Shown here: positions 1 to 7,730 of the stretch, one piece after another
Layout: each line of letters begins with the position of its first letter
Position numbering within the stretch: the first letter of the stretch is position 1
Assembly (NCBI RefSeq): GCF_001895925.1
Contig: NZ_MPPI01000009.1
Span: 89,869 to 153,868 of the forward strand
Reading direction: 5' to 3'
Length of the DNA stretch: 64,000 bases
Source: Phormidesmis priestleyi ULC007
Lineage (GTDB): Bacteria; Cyanobacteriota; Cyanobacteriia; Leptolyngbyales; Leptolyngbyaceae
Notes under the pieces: model-generated
Told to the model about the DNA's origin: nothing
The model's input: only the letters and a program-made list of their open reading frames with translations
Databases searched by the model: none
Translations under genes and position numbers: made by a program

Positions 1-176
1 TAGATGTTGAACAAAACAAGCACCAATTGGAAGCGGCGGCTCAACAAGAAGAAGACACTGACTTAAAGACGACAGATGGATATGTGATCACTGAGTCGGG
101 TCAGATCGATAACTTTGCAGTGGAACCCCCAATGTATTACGAGAAGGATGGACAGCGGGTCGAGATCAAAGAATAA
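1..176 (+). CDS. C-terminal end of an unidentified protein (partial)
   Basis: An open frame enters from the left edge (first full codon at position 3) and ends with GAA-TAA at 171-176, giving 57 residues. The first third is rich in Gln, Glu and Ala (a likely helical or disordered tail); the last part, ending in YYEKDGQRVEIKE, looks like a short beta-rich tail. I do not recognise the family, and the rest of the gene lies outside the window. Being open right through, with a normal stop just before a repeat, supports it as a real gene end. Confidence 0.55.
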   Translation, partial: DVEQNKHQLEAAAQQEEDTDLKTTDGYVITESGQIDNFAVEPPMYYEKDGQRVEIKE

Positions 177-236
177 TCTAGGAGATCTCCAGAAGAGAAA
201 ATTTCTAAGGAATGCGGATTGAGTAAGGACTGGATT

Positions 237-322
237 TACCCTCACCCCAACCCTCTCCCCAAGGATAGGGAGCAAGAGTCTAGAGGCTCCTGCTCTCCTT
301 GAGAAGACGGGCTAGGCGAGGG
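237..322. repeat. Palindromic intergenic repeat, family B (degenerate copy)
   Basis: It opens ACCCTCACCCCAACCCTCTC and closes with a diverged inverse arm ending in GCGAGGG. It resembles the better preserved copy at 43743-43829. It lies between the stop of the first gene and the stop of the ExoD gene, so it may act as a structured 3' end for both. Confidence 0.6.
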
Positions 323-353
323 CTTTGCCCCACTTCGTGAGGGTGGCAGACAG

Positions 354-956
354 CTAAAACAAGGTTTCAAAAAGACCAGGAGCGTGCCAGAGAAGATAAG
401 CGATCATGGCACAGACGATCGTAATCAGCAACGTCACCCCATACGCGATGCACATCAATAAGCCGTCTGACTCTAACATCGCAACGACTAATAACAAAAT
501 CCCGATGGTGGGGAATGGATTGGTAAACGGAATCGGCGCAATTAGCAAAATCGCTAACCACGTAATACACAACCCATTAAATTGCCAGATATAAGGGTTT
601 GAAGCAACGCGAGTCAGACGCGGACGAGTGATTTTTTCAAGAATTTTAGTCACCCGTTTGACATTTTGCAACAGTTGTTTGGCAAACGCTTGAGGAAACT
701 GAAATCGAGCCACTTTTTTAGGGAGCCACGGCGATCGCCGCCCTAATGCCATTTGCATTCCCAATAAAACGCAGCCTGCGCCAGGAATGCCCGTCAGTCC
801 AGGTGGCACGGGAAACAAAAAAGGCAGCACCAGCAACCCAATCACCAAACTAAAGCCCCGTTCTGAAGTCTCTGACAAAATCGCACCCAGGGTCAACGGT
901 TGCTCAGAGATGCGTTTTAGCAAAGATTCGATATCTTGGGAGAAGCGCAGGTGCAT
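354..956 (-). CDS. ExoD-family membrane protein
   Basis: Membrane protein of 200 residues of the ExoD family (exopolysaccharide-synthesis ExoD, Pfam ExoD). Members are inner-membrane proteins whose biochemical function is not settled; the name comes from a rhizobial mutant affected in exopolysaccharide production. The family-typical N-terminal stretch is visible (about 10-35, LGAILSETSERGFSLVIGLL), followed by a Pro/Gly-rich hydrophobic hairpin with PPGLTGIPGAG, a basic amphipathic middle, and two or three hydrophobic helices near the C-terminus. I chose the ATG at 956 because the upstream in-frame alternative is a TTG and the family begins near this point. It follows the ABC transporter genes on the same strand, separated by about 120 bases, so cotranscription is possible but not shown. 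Confidence 0.85.
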   Translation of the reverse strand: MHLRFSQDIESLLKRISEQPLTLGAILSETSERGFSLVIGLLVLPFLFPVPPGLTGIPGAGCVLLGMQMALGRRSPWLPKKVARFQFPQAFAKQLLQNVKRVTKILEKITRPRLTRVASNPYIWQFNGLCITWLAILLIAPIPFTNPFPTIGILLLVVAMLESDGLLMCIAYGVTLLITIVCAMIAYLLWHAPGLFETLF

Positions 957-1075
957 GATGGGGAAACCGGGATCAGGAGGAGTTAGCAACTATCGTAGCT
1001 TTTACGTTTGAGACCCTAGAAATTCTTCACCTTTCAGAGTCATTTTTCCGGCTTCCCCGAATCTTCGATCGCTGC

Positions 1076-1909
1076 TTAGTCTTCTCCACCAAAGTGAGCA
1101 TCGAGAAAATTGAGCGCGTGATTTCGCAACTCATAATAGTCAGGAGACTGACGGAGTTGGGCCCGATCGCGCGGGTGTGGAAACGGCACGTCTAAGATTT
1201 CACCGATCGTGGCGGCGGGCCCGTTGGTCATTAAAACGATGCGATCGGACATATAGATTGCTTCGTCTACATCGTGAGTAATCATCATCACAGCTTGACG
1301 ATGGCTCTCCCAAATCTCTAAAACTTGACGCTGAAGCTTGCCGCGAGTCAGAGCATCTAAGGCTCCAAAAGGTTCGTCCATCAGCAGCATTTTGGGGCGG
1401 ATTGATAACGCACGAGCGATGCCGACGCGCTGTTTCATCCCGCCCGAAATTTCATCGGGATATTTGTCTGCGGCGGCGGTTAAATTCACCATTGCAATGT
1501 GTTCGTTGACGAGTTCTTTTTTCTCGACGGGCGAGAGATGGGTCAGCACTTCGTCTACGGCGAGTCGAATGTTTTGCCGCACCGTTAGCCAGGGCAGCAG
1601 CGAATATTGTTGAAACACCATCATCCGATCGCAGCCAGGTTTGCGAATTTCTTGGCCTTGTAGTCGGACAGAACCAGAGGTGGCTTTTTCTAACCCTGCC
1701 ACAATTCTCAGCAAGGTAGACTTTCCGCAACCAGAGTGACCGATGACTGAGATATATTCAGTTTCGGCGATCGTTAAATCAATGCCTTTCAGCACCAGCG
1801 ACTCTCGACCATTTTCAGCTTTAAACGATTTGTGCAGGTTCTCAACCTTCAGAAATTCAGACTGATTAAAGTGAGAATGTGACACGTTCATAGCGGTTGA
1901 TTCAATCAT
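1076..1909 (-). CDS. Nitrate/bicarbonate-type ABC transporter ATP-binding protein (NrtD/CmpD-like)
   Basis: ATPase subunit of 277 residues that would energise the permease and binding protein encoded just upstream. Visible motifs are the Walker A GHSGCGKST (57-65), Q-loop FQQ near 99-101, signature SGGMKQR (155-161), Walker B LLMDEP (175-180) and the switch His in MITHD. The family is that of NrtD/CmpD/TauB-SsuB transporters for nitrate, bicarbonate, cyanate or sulfonates. The ATG at 1909 has a GGGAG ribosome-binding sequence seven bases upstream. It lies 21 bases after the binding-protein gene. No NrtC-type ATPase fused to a binding domain is present in the window, so this single ATPase must form a homodimer or use a partner elsewhere. 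Substrate cannot be assigned from sequence alone. Confidence 0.9.
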   Translation of the reverse strand: MIESTAMNVSHSHFNQSEFLKVENLHKSFKAENGRESLVLKGIDLTIAETEYISVIGHSGCGKSTLLRIVAGLEKATSGSVRLQGQEIRKPGCDRMMVFQQYSLLPWLTVRQNIRLAVDEVLTHLSPVEKKELVNEHIAMVNLTAAADKYPDEISGGMKQRVGIARALSIRPKMLLMDEPFGALDALTRGKLQRQVLEIWESHRQAVMMITHDVDEAIYMSDRIVLMTNGPAATIGEILDVPFPHPRDRAQLRQSPDYYELRNHALNFLDAHFGGED

Positions 1910-1930
1910 GACAAAACTCCCAAACTAAGG

Positions 1931-3331
1931 TTAAGACAAATAGAATTGAGTGGGTCGATCGGCACGAATTTCAAAGCTGTTGAGATAGCCCACTGGATCG
2001 CTGGGATCAAATGCCTTTTTGTCGATAAACACGTCAGCAGGTTCGACTTTAAAATCGTCGGCAGGACAAGCGATGCCCAGATCTGCGGCAACGTCTCGGT
2101 AGAGGTCAGTTTTCCAGGCTTTTTGGGCAATCTCTTCGGCGTTTTTAGGAATCTCTTTAATCTGTCCCCAACGAGCCGCTTGCGTCATCAACCAAACGCT
2201 GTGAGATCGCCACATAAAGGTCGAATGAGCATTTGCCACTTCGGGAATATTGGGCGGAATGTCAAAAAATATCGTCGTGTCAGCCGCTTGTACTGTGCGA
2301 TCTTTGCCGTCGAACCCGCCGTAATTGTAGTCACCGACGATCGCGGGTCGTGTCAGTTTGGGTTTGGCTCCGGTAAACGATCGGGTAGAAATAATCCGGG
2401 TGACTTCCTCACGGTTTTGCGGATCACTGCAATAGCGACAGGCTTCGATCATGGCTTTGAGCAGCGATCGATACGTTTTAGGATTCTGATCAATAAATGA
2501 CTGCATCACGCCGAGGAGTCGATCGGGGTGCCCTGCCCAGATCTCTTTGCCCTGAGCAAAGGTGAACCCGACTCCTTCATTGCCTGTGATGGCTCGTGTG
2601 TTCCAGGGTTCAGCGACCATGTATGCCTGCATCGCCCCGATTCGCACGTTGACCAGCATCTGAGGCGGCGGAACGATAATCACCCGAAATTCTTTGAGCG
2701 GATCGACCCCCGTTGCCGCAACCAGATAGCGAACAAAATATTCGTAAATAGCAGAACTCAGCACCACTGCCCAGACTCGTTTTTCAGGCGGCAGATTGTC
2801 AAAATAGCGGCGAAAGTCTTGCCCAAACGCCGCTAAGTCACCGTTATATTCAAACCAGGGGCGCAGTCCAGCATCCCACATGGCTTTGTTCATGGTCATC
2901 GCGTTGCCGTGGCGGTGGATGGTCATCGCTGCACAAAGAGGCGCGTGACGTGCGCCTTCTGCCCCCATACGGGCGTTGGTAACGGCTCCTGAGACGACCG
3001 GGGAGGCATCTAATCGCCCAAAGATGATGCCGTCGCGAGAAGTTGCCCAGCTTGCCTCGCGGCTGAGGCTCACGGTTAGCCCATATTTACGAAAGAAGCC
3101 TTTTTCCCAAGCAACGGCAAACGGGGCACAGTCGTTGACGGGCACATAACCGATCGTCAGATTTGGCTTTTCTAAACTCTCTGGCTTGACAACCTGCGCG
3201 ATCGCCATCGCTGATTCCGAGAGGTATTGAGGTGCTCGATTGGCATTAATTGCACAAGAGGAAAGCGCAAACCCTCCGGCACTTCCTCCCATTTGCTGGA
3301 GAAATTTTCGGCGCGTCCAGATATTTGTCAT
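1931..3331 (-). CDS. NrtA/CmpA-like ABC transporter substrate-binding lipoprotein
   Basis: Periplasmic or membrane-anchored solute-binding protein of 466 residues in the NrtA/CmpA (nitrate/bicarbonate) family. The N-terminus has a twin-arginine-like RRKFLQ (residues 7-12) followed by a hydrophobic stretch and a lipobox ending LSSC, so Cys26 is the probable lipidation site. The mature part starts with the family-typical IGYVPVNDCAPFAVAWEKG, then FFRKYGL and ASWATSRDG. I place the start at the ATG at 3331: the longer frame would overlap the permease gene, and this ATG directly precedes the signal peptide. No clear Shine-Dalgarno sequence precedes it, so coupling to the permease stop 20 bases upstream is plausible. 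Nitrate and bicarbonate binders are close relatives, so the ligand is uncertain. Confidence 0.88.
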   Translation of the reverse strand: MTNIWTRRKFLQQMGGSAGGFALSSCAINANRAPQYLSESAMAIAQVVKPESLEKPNLTIGYVPVNDCAPFAVAWEKGFFRKYGLTVSLSREASWATSRDGIIFGRLDASPVVSGAVTNARMGAEGARHAPLCAAMTIHRHGNAMTMNKAMWDAGLRPWFEYNGDLAAFGQDFRRYFDNLPPEKRVWAVVLSSAIYEYFVRYLVAATGVDPLKEFRVIIVPPPQMLVNVRIGAMQAYMVAEPWNTRAITGNEGVGFTFAQGKEIWAGHPDRLLGVMQSFIDQNPKTYRSLLKAMIEACRYCSDPQNREEVTRIISTRSFTGAKPKLTRPAIVGDYNYGGFDGKDRTVQAADTTIFFDIPPNIPEVANAHSTFMWRSHSVWLMTQAARWGQIKEIPKNAEEIAQKAWKTDLYRDVAADLGIACPADDFKVEPADVFIDKKAFDPSDPVGYLNSFEIRADRPTQFYLS

Positions 3332-3351
3332 AGTGGTTGGGAGAATGATTG

Positions 3352-4200
3352 CTAGATTGATCGCCGTCTGCGAGTTACGATCGTTTCTAATTGCCCGATC
3401 GCAAAGTCTAAAAACAGTCCGGTTAACCCGATCACAAACACGGCTAAAAAGACAGAACTCAGATTTAAGCGGCTCCACTCATCCCAAACAAAAAAGCCGA
3501 TACCCACGCCTCCGGTCAGCATTTCTACGGCAACGATCACAAGCCATGCAACGCCTAAACTAATTCGCAATCCGGTAAAAATATAGGGCAGACTCGCTGG
3601 GAGAATTATTTTGATCATCTGCCTCCAACGAGGCATTCCTAACATTTGCGACACTTCAAGATAATCTTTGGGAACACTGGAAACGCCTAACGCAGTATTA
3701 ATAATGGTTGCCCAAAGTGACGTAATGAAGATCACAAAAATAGCAGAGGGATCAGCCAGATTAAAGATGGCCAGCGAAATTGGCAGCCACGCTAACGGTG
3801 ATACGGGCTTAAAAATCTGAATCACTGGATTTAACGCCATCATCGCTTTTTTAGACATCCCAATTAAGAACCCGATCGGAATAGCAACCAGTGCGCCGAG
3901 TGAAAACCCAATTAATACGCGACGTAAACTTGCCAGCAGTAGCCAACCAATGCCTAAATCACCGGGGCCTCGACGATAAAACGGATGCAGAATGAAGTCT
4001 AAATTTGCGATCAACGCTTCGGGTGGGGTGGGCATCACGTCATGGTTAAAGCTTGCCACCACCCACCAGACTGCAATCACCCCTAAAAAGCCCAAAATCG
4101 GCAGGACAACAGCATCCCGTGAGATCACAGGACGCATCTTTTGCCAAGTCGTCTGACCTGCGATCGCCAAAATCGCAGCCAAGTTTAGCTGAAGAATCAT
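3352..4200 (-). CDS. NrtB/CmpB-like ABC transporter permease
   Basis: Integral membrane permease of 282 residues of the NrtB/CmpB/SsuC (BPD_transp_1) family, with about six hydrophobic helices. The cytoplasmic coupling loop appears as the EVSQMLGMPRWRQMIKIILPA segment, close to the classic EAA motif. It is the first gene of a permease, binding protein, ATPase run on the minus strand, followed by the ExoD gene. In most characterised nrt and cmp operons the binding protein comes first, so this order is unusual. A GGGG run seven bases before the ATG at 4200 can serve as ribosome-binding site. I saw no NtcA-type GTA-N8-TAC box upstream. Confidence 0.88.
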   Translation of the reverse strand: MILQLNLAAILAIAGQTTWQKMRPVISRDAVVLPILGFLGVIAVWWVVASFNHDVMPTPPEALIANLDFILHPFYRRGPGDLGIGWLLLASLRRVLIGFSLGALVAIPIGFLIGMSKKAMMALNPVIQIFKPVSPLAWLPISLAIFNLADPSAIFVIFITSLWATIINTALGVSSVPKDYLEVSQMLGMPRWRQMIKIILPASLPYIFTGLRISLGVAWLVIVAVEMLTGGVGIGFFVWDEWSRLNLSSVFLAVFVIGLTGLFLDFAIGQLETIVTRRRRSI

Positions 4201-4537
4201 ATCAATGCCCCAAACAACTGAGTGAAACGGGAAGAGGCACTGATGAGTCTAAAGCACTAAAATGCTGACTCTTCAGCCCTCTCTCAATGCTGACGGAGTT
4301 AGCTGACGGGCGAGGGCTGAGAGATGCCCCTCTTCGGGTTGTTCAAATCGTTGAATTCACGAAGATAAGCCCCAATAATTTGGTTCCTCCGCTTCAGGAG
4401 TCTGAGTGGAGTTAACCACCCAAATTGCTGAATTAAGCTGACTTACTGATCTGACTTTTTACAAAATGTAGCACTGAATAAAGCGATCGACAATCTTTCT
4501 TCCGATCGAGCCGATTTCCGATCGCACTCACGCAATT
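4201..4537. other. Gene-free region upstream of the transporter genes
   Basis: No gene seen. It contains an inverted repeat TCAGCCCTC (4273-4281) / GAGGGCTGA (4312-4320) that could fold into a hairpin. The promoter of the downstream transporter genes should lie here, and so may the 3' end of the PNPOx-like gene, but I cannot place boxes with confidence. Confidence 0.5.
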
Positions 4538-5101
4538 TTATGGATGGTTAACCTCAGTTTCACTCAATAGATAAGTCGGCAATCCATCAATGCTGACTTG
4601 ATTTTTTTCTTGCCAATATTGCTTGAGTCCGTCTTCACCTTTCTTTTCAGCCCAACGAATCATCGTTTCTCGTTCTCCTTGATACTCATAAAGTGGCACG
4701 CCATGACCGCAAGAAGTCTGTGCCGACTCAATCCTTAACTTGATGATTTGCCGTGCGCCTGGAGTCGGGAGAAACCAGCGATCGAGCCTTCCCCATTCAG
4801 CATCTCTCGGACGAATCACAGTGCCCTGCCCATAGAGACGCAAAATCAAAGGCTGTTGCGTGAAACTGCAAAACATGATCGTCATCCGGCCATTTTCGAT
4901 CAGATGGGCGCTGGTTTCGTTGCCGCTTCCAGTTAGGTCGAGATAGGCGACGGTGTGAGAGTCGAGACAGCGAAAGGTATCGATGCCTTTAGGTGAAAGG
5001 TTTACACGCCCATGAATTGGAGCAGATGCTGTAAAAAACATCTGCTGTTCAGCGATAAATTTTTGAAGCGGTTCGGTGAGTTCGGTATAAAACTTTGCCA
5101 C
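4538..5101 (-). CDS. Pyridoxamine 5'-phosphate oxidase-family flavin-binding protein
   Basis: Protein of 187 residues in the PNPOx-like split-barrel family that binds FMN or a related flavin. From the proposed start it reads VAKFYTEL, then FIAEQQMFFTASAP and GRVNLSPKG, the pattern of the cyanobacterial and proteobacterial 'pyridoxamine 5'-phosphate oxidase family' proteins of about 180-190 residues. These are not the true PdxH enzyme, and most have no assigned substrate. I prefer the GTG at 5101 because family members begin with this VAKFY segment. An upstream ATG at 5170 would add 23 residues encoded by a hairpin (5120-5184), which looks non-coding. No strong Shine-Dalgarno sequence is visible at either start. 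It stands alone, on the same strand as its neighbour upstream. Confidence 0.8.
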   Translation of the reverse strand: MAKFYTELTEPLQKFIAEQQMFFTASAPIHGRVNLSPKGIDTFRCLDSHTVAYLDLTGSGNETSAHLIENGRMTIMFCSFTQQPLILRLYGQGTVIRPRDAEWGRLDRWFLPTPGARQIIKLRIESAQTSCGHGVPLYEYQGERETMIRWAEKKGEDGLKQYWQEKNQVSIDGLPTYLLSETEVNHP

Positions 5102-5119
5102 AGCTATGGAAAATGAGAG

Positions 5120-5184
5120 GGTAGATCGATCAGACAAGTGAGTGAAGTTAAAACATTTAATTTCGCTCACTTACCCAATCTACC
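5120..5184 (-). terminator. Nested hairpin directly after the Atx1-like gene
   Basis: Outer arms GGTAGAT (5120-5126) and ATCTACC (5178-5184), inner arms AAGTGAGTGAA (5136-5146) and TTTCGCTCACTT (5161-5172). The hairpin ends one base from the stop codon of the minus-strand Atx1-like gene, a position typical of a terminator, but there is no clear T run. It could also be an attenuator for the PNPOx-like gene. Confidence 0.45.
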
Positions 5185-5185
5185 T

Positions 5186-5386
5186 TCAACTCTCCGTTAC
5201 TTGATGTCCTGTTGCCGTGATCAATTGCTTAAAGGTTTCTTCAGAGGCCTTTGCTTCGATCGTCACCGTTTTGTTAGCAACATCAATATCGACTTTGGCA
5301 TCCGGTTCAGTCGTCAAAATAGTTTCTTTAATTTCTTTTGCAATAGCAGGATTATCAAGGGTTGGAATATGTAGTTTTAACGCCAT
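5186..5386 (-). CDS. Atx1-like heavy-metal-associated domain protein lacking CxxC
   Basis: Single-domain protein of 66 residues with the length and layout of cyanobacterial copper chaperone Atx1 (HMA fold). Residues 1-10 (MALKLHIPTL) and the C-terminal GH at 60-61 align with that family without gaps. The copper ligands expected at Cys12 and Cys15 are Asn12 and Ile15 here, while His61, an additional ligand known in Synechocystis Atx1, is kept. The acidic and beta-strand pattern (KVDIDVANKTVTIEA) is intact, so the fold is probably preserved while thiol copper binding is lost. Start: the ATG at 5386 matches the family N-terminus; the longer frame adds an unrelated basic segment. It may be a divergent paralogue with a non-copper role. 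Confidence 0.75.
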   Translation of the reverse strand: MALKLHIPTLDNPAIAKEIKETILTTEPDAKVDIDVANKTVTIEAKASEETFKQLITATGHQVTES

Positions 5387-5590
5387 TAGACTTACCGTAA
5401 ATAATCTTCTATTGTGAGTCCTCTTGCTAAATTTGATGCCCCGTCTTGAGATAGATTTCCGATCGTAAACTTTTCCGGATGGGGAATTCATAGGGTTGTA
5501 GTAAGCAAATCATCAATATTTGATGAGAAACCGCATAAACAACCACACTGAAACCTACTTTAAAGACAGTGCAGTCAGGAGAGATTAATC

Positions 5591-6667
5591 ATGAATATGA
5601 GGTCGCTCAGTCGTAGCGTAATCATGGGTAGCCTGTTAGGGGTTGTGTGGATGATGCCCGCCTCAGCCCAACAAGCCATGCTGACCCGTGGCGAAGTCTA
5701 CAAGCTGATCAACAATGTGCAACTGCTGCTCAACAATCGATCGCCCCGTGCTGCGAGAGTTTCAGATGTGATGGTGCCGCAAGATGCGCTTCGCACGGCG
5801 AGTCGATCGAAAGCCGAATTGCTGTTTAACGAAGGCTCTCTGGCTCGAATCGGCTCAAACGCAGTTTTTCGCTTTATTCCAGGGCTGCGGGGCTTTCAGC
5901 TTAGAAATGGGACGGCGCTGATCATGAGTCCGCCGACGACGGCATCGACCCGCATCGAAACGCTAGAAGGTCAGGCAGTGGCTGAGATTCCGGCTAGCTC
6001 ACCGCCAGGCTCGGCCGCCACAAATGTGTTAAGTCTGGCGATGGTCATTCAAGTCGATGGCGTGACGCAAAAAACGGACTTCTATAACCTCACCAGCACG
6101 CCGATCAAAATCTTGGACTCTAAAGGCAATTTTCTGTTTATCAACGGCGGACAAACCGTATCCGTTCTCAAAGGCACATTAGGAGAGGTCAAAACCTTTG
6201 ACTTACGGACGTTTTATAAAACGAGTGGGTTAGCCTTGGGCTTAGGGCCAGGACAAGAACCGATCGTGCTCCAAGAAGCACCCCCTGTTCAGCAGACCTT
6301 AAAAGCCGTCAGAACAGCAACCCTGGCAACTCTAGATTTGCAAACCAAAGCGATCGAAGGACTCTGCACCCTCAATGCCAGAGGAGGGGATAGCACTCTA
6401 GCAACCAATTGCATTACCACCGATTCAGACGATCCGCTTCGAGGATATCTCGATCGTCGTGATGTGGTGACTCCGGTGCCCGATCGTCCCATTCCCACAC
6501 CTCCCCCGCCAACGCCGCCGATCGTGCCGCCAACACCGCCGATTGTGACACCGCCACCTGTTCCGCAAACACCACCGATTGTGACAGTGCCGACAAATCC
6601 TAACACGCCACCTGCCAATAATAATCAACCGCCACCAGTCACAAATCAGCCGCCCGTAGTTCGCTAA
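5591..6667 (+). CDS. FecR-domain secreted protein with proline-rich tail
   Basis: Exported protein of 358 residues. A signal peptide is clear (hydrophobic core, cleavage after PASA near residue 26). Residues about 35-200 form a FecR-type beta domain, with the typical LRTASRSKAELLFNEGSLAR and IGSNAVFRF segments. A short helical linker follows, and the last 65 residues are a low-complexity proline tail (repeats of PPTPPIV), as in cell-wall-spanning or surface proteins. FecR domains act in the periplasm, classically relaying outer-membrane signals to sigma factors; no sigma gene is nearby. The gene for an outer-membrane barrel starts 45 bases downstream, so the two probably form an operon. A CAGGAGAG ribosome-binding sequence precedes the ATG. 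Confidence 0.85.
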   Translation: MNMRSLSRSVIMGSLLGVVWMMPASAQQAMLTRGEVYKLINNVQLLLNNRSPRAARVSDVMVPQDALRTASRSKAELLFNEGSLARIGSNAVFRFIPGLRGFQLRNGTALIMSPPTTASTRIETLEGQAVAEIPASSPPGSAATNVLSLAMVIQVDGVTQKTDFYNLTSTPIKILDSKGNFLFINGGQTVSVLKGTLGEVKTFDLRTFYKTSGLALGLGPGQEPIVLQEAPPVQQTLKAVRTATLATLDLQTKAIEGLCTLNARGGDSTLATNCITTDSDDPLRGYLDRRDVVTPVPDRPIPTPPPPTPPIVPPTPPIVTPPPVPQTPPIVTVPTNPNTPPANNNQPPPVTNQPPVVR

Positions 6668-6712
6668 TTGGGATAACCATTCAACTTTATTTATCTACCC
6701 GGATGATTGATT

Positions 6713-7669
6713 ATGCGTGTTTCCTCGATCGCTCTTTGTGTGTTCGCGATGTTTGGCAGTTGTGAGTTTTCCTCGATCGCTCAGGCTGCCCCAGATTTAA
6801 TGGTGCCAACCCGTCCACTTCCAGCCAATCCAGATCCGTCAGCATTTCCATCAGACTTGACATCGCCTGAATCGGACATCAAACCACTTGACCCAGAAGA
6901 CACCCAATCAGAAGTCGGTGAGATTCGGATTCTTGAGCGCCCGGCAGTGGCGGAGCGTCGTCAGCCTGATGTGCAGCTACTGTTGCGGTCTTCAGTGTTT
7001 TCTAGCTCTAACATTACATCCCTCAGCGCGTTTAGCCCCAGCGACACGGTGTTTATCAATAGCGGATTGCTGTTAGCTACCCCAAAACTGGGTGAAACGA
7101 CTCGCCTGATTGCGTCTGCTGGTGGCGGCTTGGTACGGTTTGCCAATCAGGGCGACTCGAACTACAACCTGCTGAATTTTAATGTGGCAGTTCAGCAGCG
7201 AATCGCACCTGGAACTTATGGTCAACTGGGCTGGGTGCAAGAAAATCTCTATCGCGCAGACAGTGGCGATCGGCTCTTGCAAGACAATTCTGTCCAGTTT
7301 ATTTTGGGTCGCCAAGATCAGCTTGGGCAACAGTTACGGCTCGATTCGTTTTATGAGTTGAGAGCTAGTTTTACCAACCCTGATGATCAAAATCGCGTCG
7401 CGAATACGTTGGGCGCTCGACTGCGATATGACATTACGCCCAAACTGCAAGGTGCATTAGACTATCGACTCACTTTTAAGAATTTTACTCAGGTCGATCG
7501 CGCTGACACCGAGCATCAGATCAGTGCGTTGGCAATCTACAACATTAACCCTGACGTGTTTGTTGCGGGTAACGTGTCTTATTTGTTTGGGCGGTCTTCG
7601 AGTGCGGCGATCGACCTTGACAATCTCTCGATCGGCATTAGTCTCGGCTGGAACGTGCCCCTATTTTGA
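6713..7669 (+). CDS. Putative outer-membrane beta-barrel protein
   Basis: Protein of 318 residues with a signal peptide (cleavage near SIAQA, about residue 25), a proline- and aspartate-rich linker (30-85), and then a long alternating-hydrophobic stretch to the end. The latter shows repeated amphipathic strands with aromatic girdles and ends in a C-terminal phenylalanine, the usual outer-membrane barrel signature. I do not recognise a named family. The number of strands cannot be stated with certainty, but about ten are plausible. It lies directly behind the FecR gene and probably shares its transcript, which suggests that the FecR protein works with this barrel. The ATG at 6713 is preferred to a TTG two codons earlier. 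Confidence 0.7.
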   Translation: MRVSSIALCVFAMFGSCEFSSIAQAAPDLMVPTRPLPANPDPSAFPSDLTSPESDIKPLDPEDTQSEVGEIRILERPAVAERRQPDVQLLLRSSVFSSSNITSLSAFSPSDTVFINSGLLLATPKLGETTRLIASAGGGLVRFANQGDSNYNLLNFNVAVQQRIAPGTYGQLGWVQENLYRADSGDRLLQDNSVQFILGRQDQLGQQLRLDSFYELRASFTNPDDQNRVANTLGARLRYDITPKLQGALDYRLTFKNFTQVDRADTEHQISALAIYNINPDVFVAGNVSYLFGRSSSAAIDLDNLSIGISLGWNVPLF

Positions 7670-7730
7670 ACTGTTTTATTAGGTTAGGGCACAGCAAGCC
7701 ATGCCCCTACGGGATTTCTATACCCGTGAA

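Noticed and set aside
4201-4537. NtcA box upstream of the nitrate-type transporter
   Set aside because: No GTA-N8-TAC with a suitable -10 could be found.
6289-6628. Gly/Val-rich open frames opposite the FecR proline tail
   Set aside because: They are the reverse reading of the PPTPPIV repeats and carry no signal of their own.
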